Source: JACMNW01 sp031413495 (GTDB lineage: Bacteria; Pseudomonadota; Alphaproteobacteria; Rhodobacterales; Rhodobacteraceae). From it: 30,350 bases of DNA. The notes under the pieces are model-generated. The model had not been told where the DNA came from and searched no databases. It saw nothing but the letters and a program-made list of their open reading frames with translations. The DNA lies in the NCBI GenBank assembly GCA_031413495.1, contig JANOFE010000139.1, positions 1 through 30,350 of the forward strand. The letters are read 5' to 3'. A program made the position numbers and the translations under genes. Below are positions 16,701 to 25,135 of this stretch, piece after piece (positions within the stretch are counted from its first letter, which is position 1; each line of letters begins with the position of its first letter).

Positions 16701-19700
16701 TCGATGTTGAAAATTACCGGCACCAGCATCACGCGGCTTGGATCGCGGGCCACGCGCAAAGACCGGATCAACTCGCCATAGGTGTAGGTCTGATGATCAA
16801 GCCCATCCAGCATGGCGCGGCGGACCACGGTCAGGTAGGTGCCAAAACCCTTGTCCCAATCAATCTGGGTACGAATGGCAAGCAGGTTCACACAGTGCCC
16901 TACCACGCCCGGCATGCCGCGCGCCGCCTGCCCTGATGCGGGCAACCCGATAACAATATCCGATACCTGCGCCTGACGTGCGATATACACCTTATAGGCC
17001 GCCAGCATCAGATTGACGAAGGTTGACCCTTGGGCACGGCCAAGCGCGCGCAACCTGTCGGCAAGTGCTGCCGGGATCACCCGGTCGGCCCGGGCACCGC
17101 GCACCGTTTTGATCGCCGGACGCGGATGATCGGTTGGCAGATCCAGTACTGGCACCTGGCCTGCAAATTGGCCCAGCCAATATTCACGTGCGGCTGTGGC
17201 ATCAGGCGAGCGGCTCCATTCCATCTCGGCCTGGGCATAGTCGATGATGCTTTGCGCCGGGGGCAGTGTCGCGGCCCGCCCCTCAAGCCCGGCGGAATAA
17301 ACCGCGCCAATATCCCGCATGATGACATCAACCGACCAACCATCACAGACGATGTGATGAGCGGTGATAATCAGATGGTGATGCGTCTCGCCAAAGGCCA
17401 CCAGATGCGCGCGCACGAAGGGGCCCGCCACCATATCAAACGGGGTTTCAACCTCTTGGGCCAAGATCGCGGCCAGCGTACTGGCCTGATCCTGCGCGGT
17501 AAGTGCAGACAGATTCACGAGCGGCACATCAATGCTGATATCCGGCTGGATATGCATTTCCATGCCGTCATCGGAAAAAGTTGATCGCAGCGCATCATGG
17601 CGGCGGAACACGGCGGCCGCTGCCGCGCGCAGGGCGTCCCTGTCTACAGGACCATGCAGTTTCAGCGTGACACTTTCATTATAGGCCGGTGCCACATCCG
17701 GGGTGACGATCATTGCCGCCCAGATTTCACGCTGTGCCTCGGTGGTTGGCACGGTCAGCGTGCCAAGCGGAGCGGCCATGGCGGCTGTAATCGCAGCCTC
17801 GCCGCCCGGCAGGGACAGGCGTGGCGGGGCCTTGTGCAGATGCGGACCGTCATAGGCTACGCTGTCACGCCCGACCAACAGGCCCGCGGCCCGCATTTCC
17901 AGCGCCGTGTCCTTCACCGCCTCGATCACATGGTCAATATCGGCATCATCATGCGCCGCTGTCATATAGCTGGGGAACCCCTCCAGCATGAACACGCCGC
18001 GGTCGCGCAGACCCGCACCCAGCAGGCCGCCGTATTTCTGATCCTCGCCGATGCGCAGATACATCAAGGATCCACAGTTTGGCATCTGGAACGGCATGTC
18101 ATTATCGGCAAACCAGCGGTCCACCGTGCCTGCCAGCTTGTCACCCTTGGCATTCACGGTTTTCCAAAAGAAGTCCGGCTGCGTTTTGAAAAACGTCAGC
18201 ATCGCCTTCAACGCGGCCATCGCCAGCGGGTGGCGCACGAAAGTGCCGGCAAAGAAGGTGACCGGCGCCTCGGGGAAGCTGTCATCGCCGTATTGCCACA
18301 TGCCACCATCAAAGGTGTCCATGAACCGTGCCTTGCCCGACACCACGCCCACCGGCATGCCGCCACCCACCACCTTGCCATAGGTCACAAGGTCTGCATC
18401 GACCCCGTAATAGCCCTGCGCGCCGCGCGGGCCAAAGCGGAAGCCTGTCACCACTTCGTCGAAGATGAACAGCGATCCGGCGTTTTCGGTAATACGGCGC
18501 ACTTCGCTGATGAAATCTGCCGGGCGGAATTCGGGCCGCCGGCTTTGCACCGGTTCCACGATCACGGCAGCAATCGTGCTTGCGTTTTTACGGATGTAAT
18601 CCAGCGCTTGGGGTGACCCATAAGGCAGCACAATCACGTTTTTCACGGAATCGCGCGGAATGCCGGGGGCCATCGGCAGGCTGCGCGGGCCGTCCTTGCC
18701 ATCAAGGCCGCGCACCAGCACTTCGTCGAAGTTGCCGTGGTAATCGCGGGCGAACATCACGATCCGGTCACGCCCGGTGCAGGTGCGCGCCAAGCGCATC
18801 GCGGCATAAACCGCCTCTGACCCGGTACAGACGAAACTGGCGCGGTCATTGCCGGTCACTTCGCAAAACAGCGCGGCGGCTTCCATCGCCAGCAGCGATT
18901 GCGGACCAACCTCGAACCCTGCATCCAACTGGGTGTGCAGCGCCGATACCACCTGCTCGGGCGCATGGCCCAGGAAACCGGGGCCAAAGCCATTCAGAAT
19001 GTCGATATATTCATTGCCATCGACATCAATCAGGCGCGAGCCTTTCGATTTCACGGTGACAATCTGGTAGACGATTTCTTTCCACAGCCGGTTAAAGCCG
19101 GATGCCGTGCGCGGGTCGGCGTGAACACCGCGGTATTGCACGGTCAGCGCCTTTGATTTCGCAGTTTTGGCAGTATAGCGCGCCACCAGCGCGTCGATAT
19201 GGCCGCGCTGCGCGGGCGTCAGATCTTCCGTCTCGCGGATGATCCGGGTCATCGGGGCCGAGGATGGCGTGGCGTCGGCCAGATCTTCGGTGCCCTCGAT
19301 GCGGGTCATTTCGGCCAGCGGTGTGCGGTCTGCGGGGGCAGCACCCGCAAGGTTGCCATGCGCATCAATATGGGCGGCGAGCGTATCAATGGTGGGCAAG
19401 CCGTCGATCAACTGGCGCAGGGTGACGGTGACGCCAAAGCGCTCAGACAATTCGCGCGTGGCTTGCGTCAGCAGCAGTGAATCAAAGCCAAGCTCAAGGA
19501 ATGAGGCAGAGCCATCCATATCGGCAGGCTCCACGCCCGACAGATCAGACAGCATATCGCGCAGTGCATCGGCGGCGGATATTTGCGGCGCGGCGGGTGC
19601 ATCAGATGGCGCGGGCGCTGTAATCTCAGCATCGGCAGGGGCTGCATCCAGGGCGGCCACGGTAACCGGGGCCACATCCACCGGTTCCACCCAGAACCGC

Positions 19701-22700
19701 TTGCGCTGGAACGGGTAGGTTGGCAGACCTGCGGCGCGTTTTGGCGCTGGCCCGTCGCCTTCAAGCCGCGACCAATCGACTGGATAGCCGTTCGCCCAAA
19801 GCCCGCCGAACGCGTCGAGCATCGACAGATGCGCATCGGCATTTTCCGCTTGGGCATGGGGAAGCGACGCCAGTGCCGGCTGCGCGCGGCGGCGGTCCGG
19901 GTTTTGCCCAGCCAGCGTCGACATCGTGCGTCCGGGGCCGGTTTCCAGGAAAATATGCCGCCCCTCTGCCCAGAGCGTTTGCATCGCATCATAAAACCGC
20001 ACCGGGCGGCGCATGTGGCCTGCCCAATAGTCAGGGTCAGTCGCCTCCTGTTCGGTCAACCAATCGCCAATCACGGTGGATAGGATCGGAATTTGGGGCG
20101 CGCGGAGTTTAATCTTCGCCACTGCGGCCCGGAACGGCTCAAGCGCTGGTTCCATCATATGCGAATGAAACGCGTGGCTCGTGTGCAGGCGCGACGTCAC
20201 AAACCCCGCCGCCTCCAGCACCGGCAAAACCGCCGCTGCCGCTGCTTCTGATCCGGCCAAGACACAGGCCTTGGCACCGTTCACCGCCGCCAGATCCAGC
20301 CCCGCGCCCAAGTAGGCTTGCAGCTCCGCTTCAGACGCGCGTACCGATACCATCACCCCGCCCGGCAGATCGGCCATCAGCCGCCCGCGCAGGGCGATGA
20401 GGTTCAACGCATCTGGCAGATCAATCACGCCCGCAATCGTGGCCGCCGCAAATTCGCCGATCGAATGGCCAACCATCACATCCGGGCGGATCCCCCAATG
20501 ATCCCATTGCTTTGCCAGCGCATAGCCGATTGCAAAGATCGCAGGCTGCGCCAATGACGTATCTTTGAGGCGCGCTGTCATAGTCTCGCGCTGGTTGTCC
20601 GGGGCGTGGATCACATCCAAAAGGTCCAACCCAAGGGCGGGCTTCAGCAATGTGGAGCACAGCGACAGCGCCTCGCGGAACACAGGCTCCGCATCAAACA
20701 GCGCGCGTGCCATGCCCACATGCTGCGCGCCCTGCCCCGGGAACAAAAACGCCACCGCATCGCGCCGCCCCGCCGTGGTGGACTTGCCCGCAAAGGCCTT
20801 CGCTGCATCGGCCAAGCCGCCAAACCCGTCCGTCACCAACACGCTACGCTCATTGTAAGCATGCCGCCCCCGGATCAACGTGGCGCGCACAGCGCCCGCA
20901 TCAGCGTCAGGATTGGCAGCAGCCCAAGCACCAAGTGCCGCCACCGCCGCACTCAATGCCTCAGGCGACGATGCTGATACCGGGTAAACCTGCGGGCCAT
21001 GGGCTGGGGCCGCATCAACCACCGCCGCAACTGGCGCCTCCTGCAGCACCATATGAATATTGGTGCCACCCACGCCAAAGGCCGAAACCCCGGCCAGACG
21101 GGGCACATCGCCGCGCGGCCATTCCGTTAATTTTGCGACCGGATAAAACGCCGATGCCGCAAAATCCATCCGGGGGTTTGGCACTTTGTAATGCAGAAGC
21201 GGCGGTATCACCCCGTGCTTCAGCGTCAGTGCCGCCTTGATCAGTCCGGTGATGCCCGCCGCAATATCCAAATGACCGACATTGGTCTTGGCAGATCCCA
21301 ACGCACAGAACCCGCGCGCATCGGTGCTGGCGGAAAACGCACTGTGCAGGGCTGCAAATTCGATCGGGTCACCCAGCGGTGTGGCCGTGCCATGCGCCTC
21401 GATATAGCCGATCTCGCGGGCTGAAACCCCTGCCGCCTTGTGAGCCGCCTGAATGACCGCCGCCTGCGCCTTGATCGACGGGGCCGCGTAGCCCGCCTTT
21501 TCCGACCCGTCATTGTTGATCGAATAGCCCCGGATCACCGCGATCACTTCGTCGCCGTCGGCCAGCGCATCGTCAAGCCTGCGCAGCACCACCAGCCCCG
21601 CGCCATCGCCAAACACCGTGCCGGTCGCATCCGCATCAAAGGTGCGGCAATGACCGTCCGCCGACGCCATGCCATCGGCCATATATTTGTAATTCCGCTT
21701 TGACGGGAAGGTCACAGACACACCCCCCGCCAGCACCATGTCAGACGTGCCGGCAAGCAGGCTTTCACAGCCCTGCGCCACTGCCACCAAAGACGTGGAA
21801 CAGGCGCATAAAACCGTCGCCGCTGGCCCGCGCAGATTGAGCTTATAGGCAATGCGCGTCGCCACAAAATCCTTGTCATTGCCAAAAAGGGTGGAGAAAT
21901 CATCAAGCGGATAGCTGGCCGCGTAAGCGCGCGACGCGCCGGGCGCCGACAGCAGATTGTTCAGCAGATACGAATTCTGGCTGGAACCCGCGAAGATCCC
22001 GATCTTGCCCGCAAACTGCGCCGGGTCATGGCCAGCGCTATCCAACGCCGTCTGCGCCACTTCCAGCAAGATGCGGTGCTGCGGGTCCATCCGTTCGGCT
22101 TCGCGCGGGGGGATGTTGAAATGCTTGGCGTCAAACATATCGGCATCCGGCATCACGCCGCGCGCGTTGACAAAACCGTCCTCGCCTTTGGACAGATCAA
22201 TATCCAGATCATCCGGCGTGAACTGCGAAATCATCTCGCGGCCCGATACCAGCCCGTCCCAGAACTCCTCGGTCGATCTTGCACCCGGGAACTTGCCCGC
22301 CAACCCGATGATAGCAATCAGCCCAGAGCCCGCGCGGGGCGCGTCAGGGGCAAGGGCAACAGGCCCGGATGCCTTGGCAGGCTTGCCCAGATGGGCAGCC
22401 ATAGCTGCAATCGTCGAATGTAGGAAAAAATCCGAGATCGGAAATGCCCGGTCCAGCGCCGTCTGCAGCCCGTCATGCACGCGGGCCACATGCAGGGACG
22501 ACGCACCAAGATCAAAGAAATTGGCGGTGCGGTCGAGATCGCTTTCCTCAACACCAAGCGCTGCGGCCAACTGGCCTGCGATCATCTCTTCAATGCCATG
22601 CAGGTTTGCCACGCGGTTTGCGAGCTTCGCCGCTTTTGGTAGAGATCGTGCCTCCAGCACGCGCCGGTCCACCTTGCCATTGGCGTTCAAGGGCAGACTC

Positions 22701-24133
22701 GTCAGCGTCACAAACCGACTTGGCACCGCATAATCGGGCAGACGGGCGGCAAGAGCGGCGCGTAAGGCCGCCTCATCCACGCCATCCGCCACGCAATAGG
22801 CCACCAGCATCTTATCGGCATGGTCGGCACCAACCCGCGCCACGACCACCGCCTGTTTGATACCCGCCAGTGACTCCAGCGCTGCCTCGACCTCGCCCAA
22901 TTCAATCCGGAAGCCGCGAATTTTCACCTGAGTATCGATCCGGCCCAGATAGTGCACCACGCCCTCCGCATCCTGGCGCGCGAGGTCCCCGGTGCGGTAC
23001 AGCATCACGTCATTGTCCCAAGGGGCTACGATAAATTTCTCGGCTGTTAAGGCAGGCTGGCCCAGATAGCCAAGCGCCAGCCCCTCGCCCGCGGCAAACA
23101 ATTCGCCGGCCTCGCCCATGGCCACGGGCAGCATATCCGCCCCCAGCACGAACACATCGGTGCCGCTGATCGGTTTGCCAATCGGCAATGGCAGGCCCAG
23201 TTCCGCCTCGGCGCGGGTGATGGTGTGACAGCAGGTGAAGGTGGTGTTTTCCGTAGGCCCGTAGCCGTTGATCACCGTCAGGGTCGGGCAGGCCGCCATC
23301 ACCTTTGCCACGGATGCTGGCGACACCACATCGCCGCCGGTCAGCAATTGGCGCAAAGGGGCAAAATCACCGGGCCGCGCATCGGCCATGGCGTGAAACA
23401 GCCCCGCCGTCAGCCACATCGAGGTGATGCGCTGACCCTTGATCACTTCGCCCAAGGCGCGCAAAGACCCAGACGTATCTTCTGGAAATACCAGCGTTCC
23501 ACCGTTCAGAAGCGCACCCCATATTTCCAACGTCGCCGCATCAAAGCCCACCGGTGAATTTTGCAAAATCCGCTCATCCGGGCCCAAAGCCATGAAATTC
23601 TGACCCTGCACCAGCCGCAGAATGGCGCGGTGCGGCACAACCACGCCCTTCGGTGTGCCGGTAGAGCCGGAGGTATACATCACATAGGCCACAGCCTCGC
23701 CATCCAGCGCGGGGAAGGAGGGGCTGACTGTGTCGGTGCAGGTCTGCCAATCAAACGAGATCTGGGCAATATCCATATCGGCCAGTGCGGGCACGGATCC
23801 CACACTCAGGCCTATTTTCGCATCCTCCGCCATAAGGCGCAGCCGCGCCTCAGGGTAGTACAGCGGCAGCGGCACATAGCCCGCCCCCACCTTCAGAATG
23901 GCCAAAAGGCTGATGACCGTGCCCGGATCTTGGGTTGCCGCAACGCCCACCAGCGCGCCGGGGGCAACGCCTGCTGCCACTAACCGGGCTGCCAAAACAT
24001 CAGACAACCTGTCCAGATCGGCGTAGGTGATCTGAAGCTGGCCTTGCTGCAACGCAGCTGACGCGGCTTGGTCCTTTGCAATGCTTGCAAAAACACGGGC
24101 AATATCTTGGGAAAGGGGCAATCTTCTGAGCAT
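13778..24133 (-). CDS. hybrid NRPS/PKS, A-PCP-KS-AT-ACP-aminotransferase-C-A-PCP-TE
   Basis: 3451 residues, the first gene of the operon. A1 about 10-495 (YTSGSTGTPKG, GYGPTENTTF, NGKVDR); code DALWLGGTFK, valine-like. PCP1 Ser546. KS 604-1035 with Cys778 (ACSTS), His914 and His954. AT 1127-1420 with Ser1224 in GHSIGE and HAFH at 1320-1323, predicting malonyl-CoA. ACP Ser1552 (LGFDSL). PLP-dependent aminotransferase of the glutamate-1-semialdehyde type 1680-2085, Asp1892 and Lys1920 (TYGKVVGGG). C domain 2124-2560 with HHIVCDG (2259-2265). A2 2590-3075 with code VDWLFSLADK, nearly the beta-alanine code VDWVISLADK. PCP2 Ser3124. TE 3195-3445 with Ser3267 (GYSGG), Asp3294, His3424. The KS-AT-ACP-aminotransferase block is laid out as in mycosubtilin- and iturin-type synthases, where it makes a beta-amino acyl unit. 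All inspected catalytic residues are present. Without an N-terminal C domain this is a starting protein. Predicted product (inference): 3,4-diamino-5-methylhexanoyl-beta-alanine or a cyclised form. The ATG at 24133 has no strong ribosome site. Confidence 0.96.
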   Translation of the reverse strand: MLRRLPLSQDIARVFASIAKDQAASAALQQGQLQITYADLDRLSDVLAARLVAAGVAPGALVGVAATQDPGTVISLLAILKVGAGYVPLPLYYPEARLRLMAEDAKIGLSVGSVPALADMDIAQISFDWQTCTDTVSPSFPALDGEAVAYVMYTSGSTGTPKGVVVPHRAILRLVQGQNFMALGPDERILQNSPVGFDAATLEIWGALLNGGTLVFPEDTSGSLRALGEVIKGQRITSMWLTAGLFHAMADARPGDFAPLRQLLTGGDVVSPASVAKVMAACPTLTVINGYGPTENTTFTCCHTITRAEAELGLPLPIGKPISGTDVFVLGADMLPVAMGEAGELFAAGEGLALGYLGQPALTAEKFIVAPWDNDVMLYRTGDLARQDAEGVVHYLGRIDTQVKIRGFRIELGEVEAALESLAGIKQAVVVARVGADHADKMLVAYCVADGVDEAALRAALAARLPDYAVPSRFVTLTSLPLNANGKVDRRVLEARSLPKAAKLANRVANLHGIEEMIAGQLAAALGVEESDLDRTANFFDLGASSLHVARVHDGLQTALDRAFPISDFFLHSTIAAMAAHLGKPAKASGPVALAPDAPRAGSGLIAIIGLAGKFPGARSTEEFWDGLVSGREMISQFTPDDLDIDLSKGEDGFVNARGVMPDADMFDAKHFNIPPREAERMDPQHRILLEVAQTALDSAGHDPAQFAGKIGIFAGSSQNSYLLNNLLSAPGASRAYAASYPLDDFSTLFGNDKDFVATRIAYKLNLRGPAATVLCACSTSLVAVAQGCESLLAGTSDMVLAGGVSVTFPSKRNYKYMADGMASADGHCRTFDADATGTVFGDGAGLVVLRRLDDALADGDEVIAVIRGYSINNDGSEKAGYAAPSIKAQAAVIQAAHKAAGVSAREIGYIEAHGTATPLGDPIEFAALHSAFSASTDARGFCALGSAKTNVGHLDIAAGITGLIKAALTLKHGVIPPLLHYKVPNPRMDFAASAFYPVAKLTEWPRGDVPRLAGVSAFGVGGTNIHMVLQEAPVAAVVDAAPAHGPQVYPVSASSPEALSAAVAALGAWAAANPDADAGAVRATLIRGRHAYNERSVLVTDGFGGLADAAKAFAGKSTTAGRRDAVAFLFPGQGAQHVGMARALFDAEPVFREALSLCSTLLKPALGLDLLDVIHAPDNQRETMTARLKDTSLAQPAIFAIGYALAKQWDHWGIRPDVMVGHSIGEFAAATIAGVIDLPDALNLIALRGRLMADLPGGVMVSVRASEAELQAYLGAGLDLAAVNGAKACVLAGSEAAAAAVLPVLEAAGFVTSRLHTSHAFHSHMMEPALEPFRAAVAKIKLRAPQIPILSTVIGDWLTEQEATDPDYWAGHMRRPVRFYDAMQTLWAEGRHIFLETGPGRTMSTLAGQNPDRRRAQPALASLPHAQAENADAHLSMLDAFGGLWANGYPVDWSRLEGDGPAPKRAAGLPTYPFQRKRFWVEPVDVAPVTVAALDAAPADAEITAPAPSDAPAAPQISAADALRDMLSDLSGVEPADMDGSASFLELGFDSLLLTQATRELSERFGVTVTLRQLIDGLPTIDTLAAHIDAHGNLAGAAPADRTPLAEMTRIEGTEDLADATPSSAPMTRIIRETEDLTPAQRGHIDALVARYTAKTAKSKALTVQYRGVHADPRTASGFNRLWKEIVYQIVTVKSKGSRLIDVDGNEYIDILNGFGPGFLGHAPEQVVSALHTQLDAGFEVGPQSLLAMEAAALFCEVTGNDRASFVCTGSEAVYAAMRLARTCTGRDRIVMFARDYHGNFDEVLVRGLDGKDGPRSLPMAPGIPRDSVKNVIVLPYGSPQALDYIRKNASTIAAVIVEPVQSRRPEFRPADFISEVRRITENAGSLFIFDEVVTGFRFGPRGAQGYYGVDADLVTYGKVVGGGMPVGVVSGKARFMDTFDGGMWQYGDDSFPEAPVTFFAGTFVRHPLAMAALKAMLTFFKTQPDFFWKTVNAKGDKLAGTVDRWFADNDMPFQMPNCGSLMYLRIGEDQKYGGLLGAGLRDRGVFMLEGFPSYMTAAHDDADIDHVIEAVKDTALEMRAAGLLVGRDSVAYDGPHLHKAPPRLSLPGGEAAITAAMAAPLGTLTVPTTEAQREIWAAMIVTPDVAPAYNESVTLKLHGPVDRDALRAAAAAVFRRHDALRSTFSDDGMEMHIQPDISIDVPLVNLSALTAQDQASTLAAILAQEVETPFDMVAGPFVRAHLVAFGETHHHLIITAHHIVCDGWSVDVIMRDIGAVYSAGLEGRAATLPPAQSIIDYAQAEMEWSRSPDATAAREYWLGQFAGQVPVLDLPTDHPRPAIKTVRGARADRVIPAALADRLRALGRAQGSTFVNLMLAAYKVYIARQAQVSDIVIGLPASGQAARGMPGVVGHCVNLLAIRTQIDWDKGFGTYLTVVRRAMLDGLDHQTYTYGELIRSLRVARDPSRVMLVPVIFNIDNGIDLSAMSFGPVSTEFVTNPRAYEHFELYLNVTDAPGDVRTEWSYNADLFDAATIEGHIDRFLRLLEGVADDPGQPLGGISLLSAADRQKLLVEWQGKAVAFPQQATLATLFADRVAKTPDAIALIEGEAGLRYHQLDAMVGDLAALLRARGVGKGDIVGICMDRSMRMVAGLLATMRLGAAYMPLDPSNPAERLRHIMADSGTRFVLTTLELANRYGFADPIVPEAAGSHATPVTAAVPAEIAYISYTSGSTGKPKGVMGTHQATINRFAWMWREFPFSPADVMCQKTALSFVDSVWEIFGPLLAGVPQVIIANDKVRDPAAFLAFLGKHQVTRLLVVPSLLKSILNADIDLGAVAPSLRYLFTSGERIPASLARQMLQAAPQVVLVNLYGSSEVAADVTCEVVRDLNTEEVPIGRPLDNARLYVLDPARQLVPPGEAGELYVGGDVLAAGYLHRPDLTTERFVADPFVQKPDARMFATGDRVQYLADGRLIYLGRTDHQVKIRGARVELGEVEAVLASQPAVAEAVAVARPDADGDLVLWAFVVLKQGMAADPLALRGGMAQSLPDYMVPSRIQVLDRMPLNPNGKTDRMVLSLRPAEDQGGAMRTNWPVTASERDLRDIWARLLDQPEIGMEDDFFELGGHSLLAVKLFTQIRRSFGVDMPISTLFAHPTIRSLARKLGTTTETPANTSFSGAPEDSPWDTTTVIHPGPSVARPPLFIVGGVGGNVNNLIKLGRLLGAHRPVIGLQTRGILGHRMHDSIEATATDHLTNIRRHQPQGPYLLAGYSGGAFTAFEMARQLRAAGEDVGFLGLLDTFAPKFAFQKSGSKLDRILYMTKLVLQHGPGPLWTNATAWFHNQTRAGAVIQAGAPTPSEKYRYSHLVRQWWKISSIYDPAPYVGDAWLFLTESEKDGFTATQLRKSDPNYGWPTFVHGNLRVSRHASDHLSMLAGAAVQDLANMVEAEIRNTKPGR
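19220..19309 (-). repeat. short duplicated segment in the ACP-aminotransferase linker
   Basis: Two copies, at 19220-19252 and 19280-19309, share cagatcttc at one end and gcgggtcat or ccgggtcat at the other. They encode MTRIEGTEDL (1609-1618) and MTRIIRETEDL (1628-1638) in the linker between the ACP and the aminotransferase. A local duplication in a flexible linker is the simple explanation; a docking or spacer role is possible. Confidence 0.6.
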
Positions 24134-24157
24134 GGCAAAGGCAACCAGTCTTAATTT

Positions 24158-24173
24158 TGATGAACATGCATCA
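24158..24173. promoter_or_regulatory. imperfect dyad 25 bases upstream of the synthase start codon
   Basis: TGATGAACATGCATCA pairs in six of eight positions (arms TGATG and CATCA). It lies between the presumed promoter and the ATG at 24133, a common place for a repressor site or a 5' leader element. Assignment to a regulator family is not possible from this alone. Confidence 0.3.
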
Positions 24174-24412
24174 GTACAACAGATATAAATTCAATTGGGC
24201 GAAGAAAAGGCCCGTCTCAGGCACGAAAGGGAAATATCTCGACCTTTACGGCCAAGATTAACGCGGTGTGGCGATCACGACAGCCGCGCTATGACTGGAC
24301 CTGTCGCGTATTCGTGCCGCCCCAAGCGCTCGTTTAAGCTAACCTACGCTCAAAAGCCACGGGGCGTGCCAACATTTACCCGTAAGCAGACTCTGTTCAG
24401 CCTCCGTTCCGA

Positions 24413-24429
24413 GTTTCTGCCACAGAAAC
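24413..24429. promoter_or_regulatory. perfect 7-bp inverted repeat with 3-base spacer
   Basis: GTTTCTG and CAGAAAC are perfect inverted copies separated by CCA. The dyad lies 98 bases before the membrane-protein start and 280 bases before the synthase start. It could be an operator for a dimeric regulator of either gene. No T-run follows, so it is not a typical terminator. Confidence 0.4.
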
Positions 24430-24526
24430 CTTTGAAACCTCCCGCTTCTTGCGGCTATATGACCCGACAACGCCCAAAACAGGGCTGCAATCTTGCACGA
24501 TCAGACCCAGAATAGACCCCCCACCA

Positions 24527-25135
24527 ATGGCTTTTTCCTATGCCGCGTTTTCTGCCTGTGTATCGGATCGTTGGCAACTTGCCATCGGCGACCCCAATGT
24601 GGCGGGATGGGCAGTTTTTGTAACCTATGCCTTGGCCGCCGGGCTCGCTGTTGTGGTCTTGCGCCGCGCTCCGTTTGATCCCGCCCACCGCCGCCAAATG
24701 CAGGCGCTTTGGGGTATGATTGCCCTGCTGATGGCGGCCTTGGCCCTGAATAAGCAACTTGATCTGCAATCCTTGATGACAGCCCTTGGCCGCTGTCTGG
24801 CGCAAGACCAGGGCTGGTATGAAAACCGCCGTATGGTGCAGCGCGATTTTATTTTTGGCCTGATCGCCATCGCGGCGCTGATCGGGGCTGCGATGTTCTG
24901 GATGTTGCGCGGCATGATCCGCCAAAACCTGTTATCGCTTTTGGGCCTTGCGGCATTGGCGGGCTTTGTTCTGATCCGCGCAGGGCATCTTCTGCATATC
25001 TTTGTTCCAGACCAAATAGCGGCAGATTATCTTCTGCATGATCTGACCTCGATACTGGAAGTGCTTTGTCCGGCCCTGATCAGCGCTGCCGGCTGGCGGA
25101 TTTTGCGATTGCAGCCCCTACAGACAAGCCCCTGA
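24527..25135 (+). CDS. conserved integral membrane protein, unknown function
   Basis: 202 residues from the ATG at 24527; an in-frame start 26 codons earlier gives an unlikely proline-rich head. About four hydrophobic segments are visible (near residues 25-45, 60-75, 105-130 and 135-155), with a loop carrying NKQLDLQ and GRCLAQDQGWYENRR between the second and third. I recall similar proteins in alphaproteobacterial genomes, often labelled isopropylmalate isomerase by mistake; nothing here resembles that enzyme. Its stop overlaps the start of the rhomboid gene (TGATG), so the two are translationally coupled and probably act at the same membrane. It is divergent from the biosynthetic operon and is more likely linked to the envelope than to the metabolite. 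Confidence 0.75.
   Translation: MAFSYAAFSACVSDRWQLAIGDPNVAGWAVFVTYALAAGLAVVVLRRAPFDPAHRRQMQALWGMIALLMAALALNKQLDLQSLMTALGRCLAQDQGWYENRRMVQRDFIFGLIAIAALIGAAMFWMLRGMIRQNLLSLLGLAALAGFVLIRAGHLLHIFVPDQIAADYLLHDLTSILEVLCPALISAAGWRILRLQPLQTSP

Larger units (their letters stand above)
24134..24526. promoter_or_regulatory. divergent intergenic region with the presumed operon promoter
   Basis: 393 bases between the first synthase gene (minus strand) and a membrane-protein gene (plus strand) hold no plausible gene. Both promoters should lie here. On the minus strand an AT-rich block at about 24180-24197 includes TATATC, a possible -10, but no good -35 sits at the right distance. Two dyads (24158-24173 and 24413-24429, listed separately) are the clearest structure. 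No regulator gene is adjacent in the window. Confidence 0.5.

Noticed and set aside
21800..21802. KS of the 3451-residue protein as inactive because its active site reads LCACSTS instead of DTACSTS
   Set aside because: The nucleophile Cys778 is followed by the usual STS and both catalytic histidines are present; only flanking residues differ.
21957..22733. 258-codon plus-strand open frame opposite the first synthase
   Set aside because: Long antisense frames are expected opposite high-GC codons; its Ser/Arg/Pro-rich translation shows no domain, and the minus strand encodes an intact PCP-KS region.
24449..24526. N-terminal extension of the membrane protein
   Set aside because: The extra 26 residues are rich in Pro and Thr with no membrane or signal character; the ATG at 24527 begins the natural sequence.
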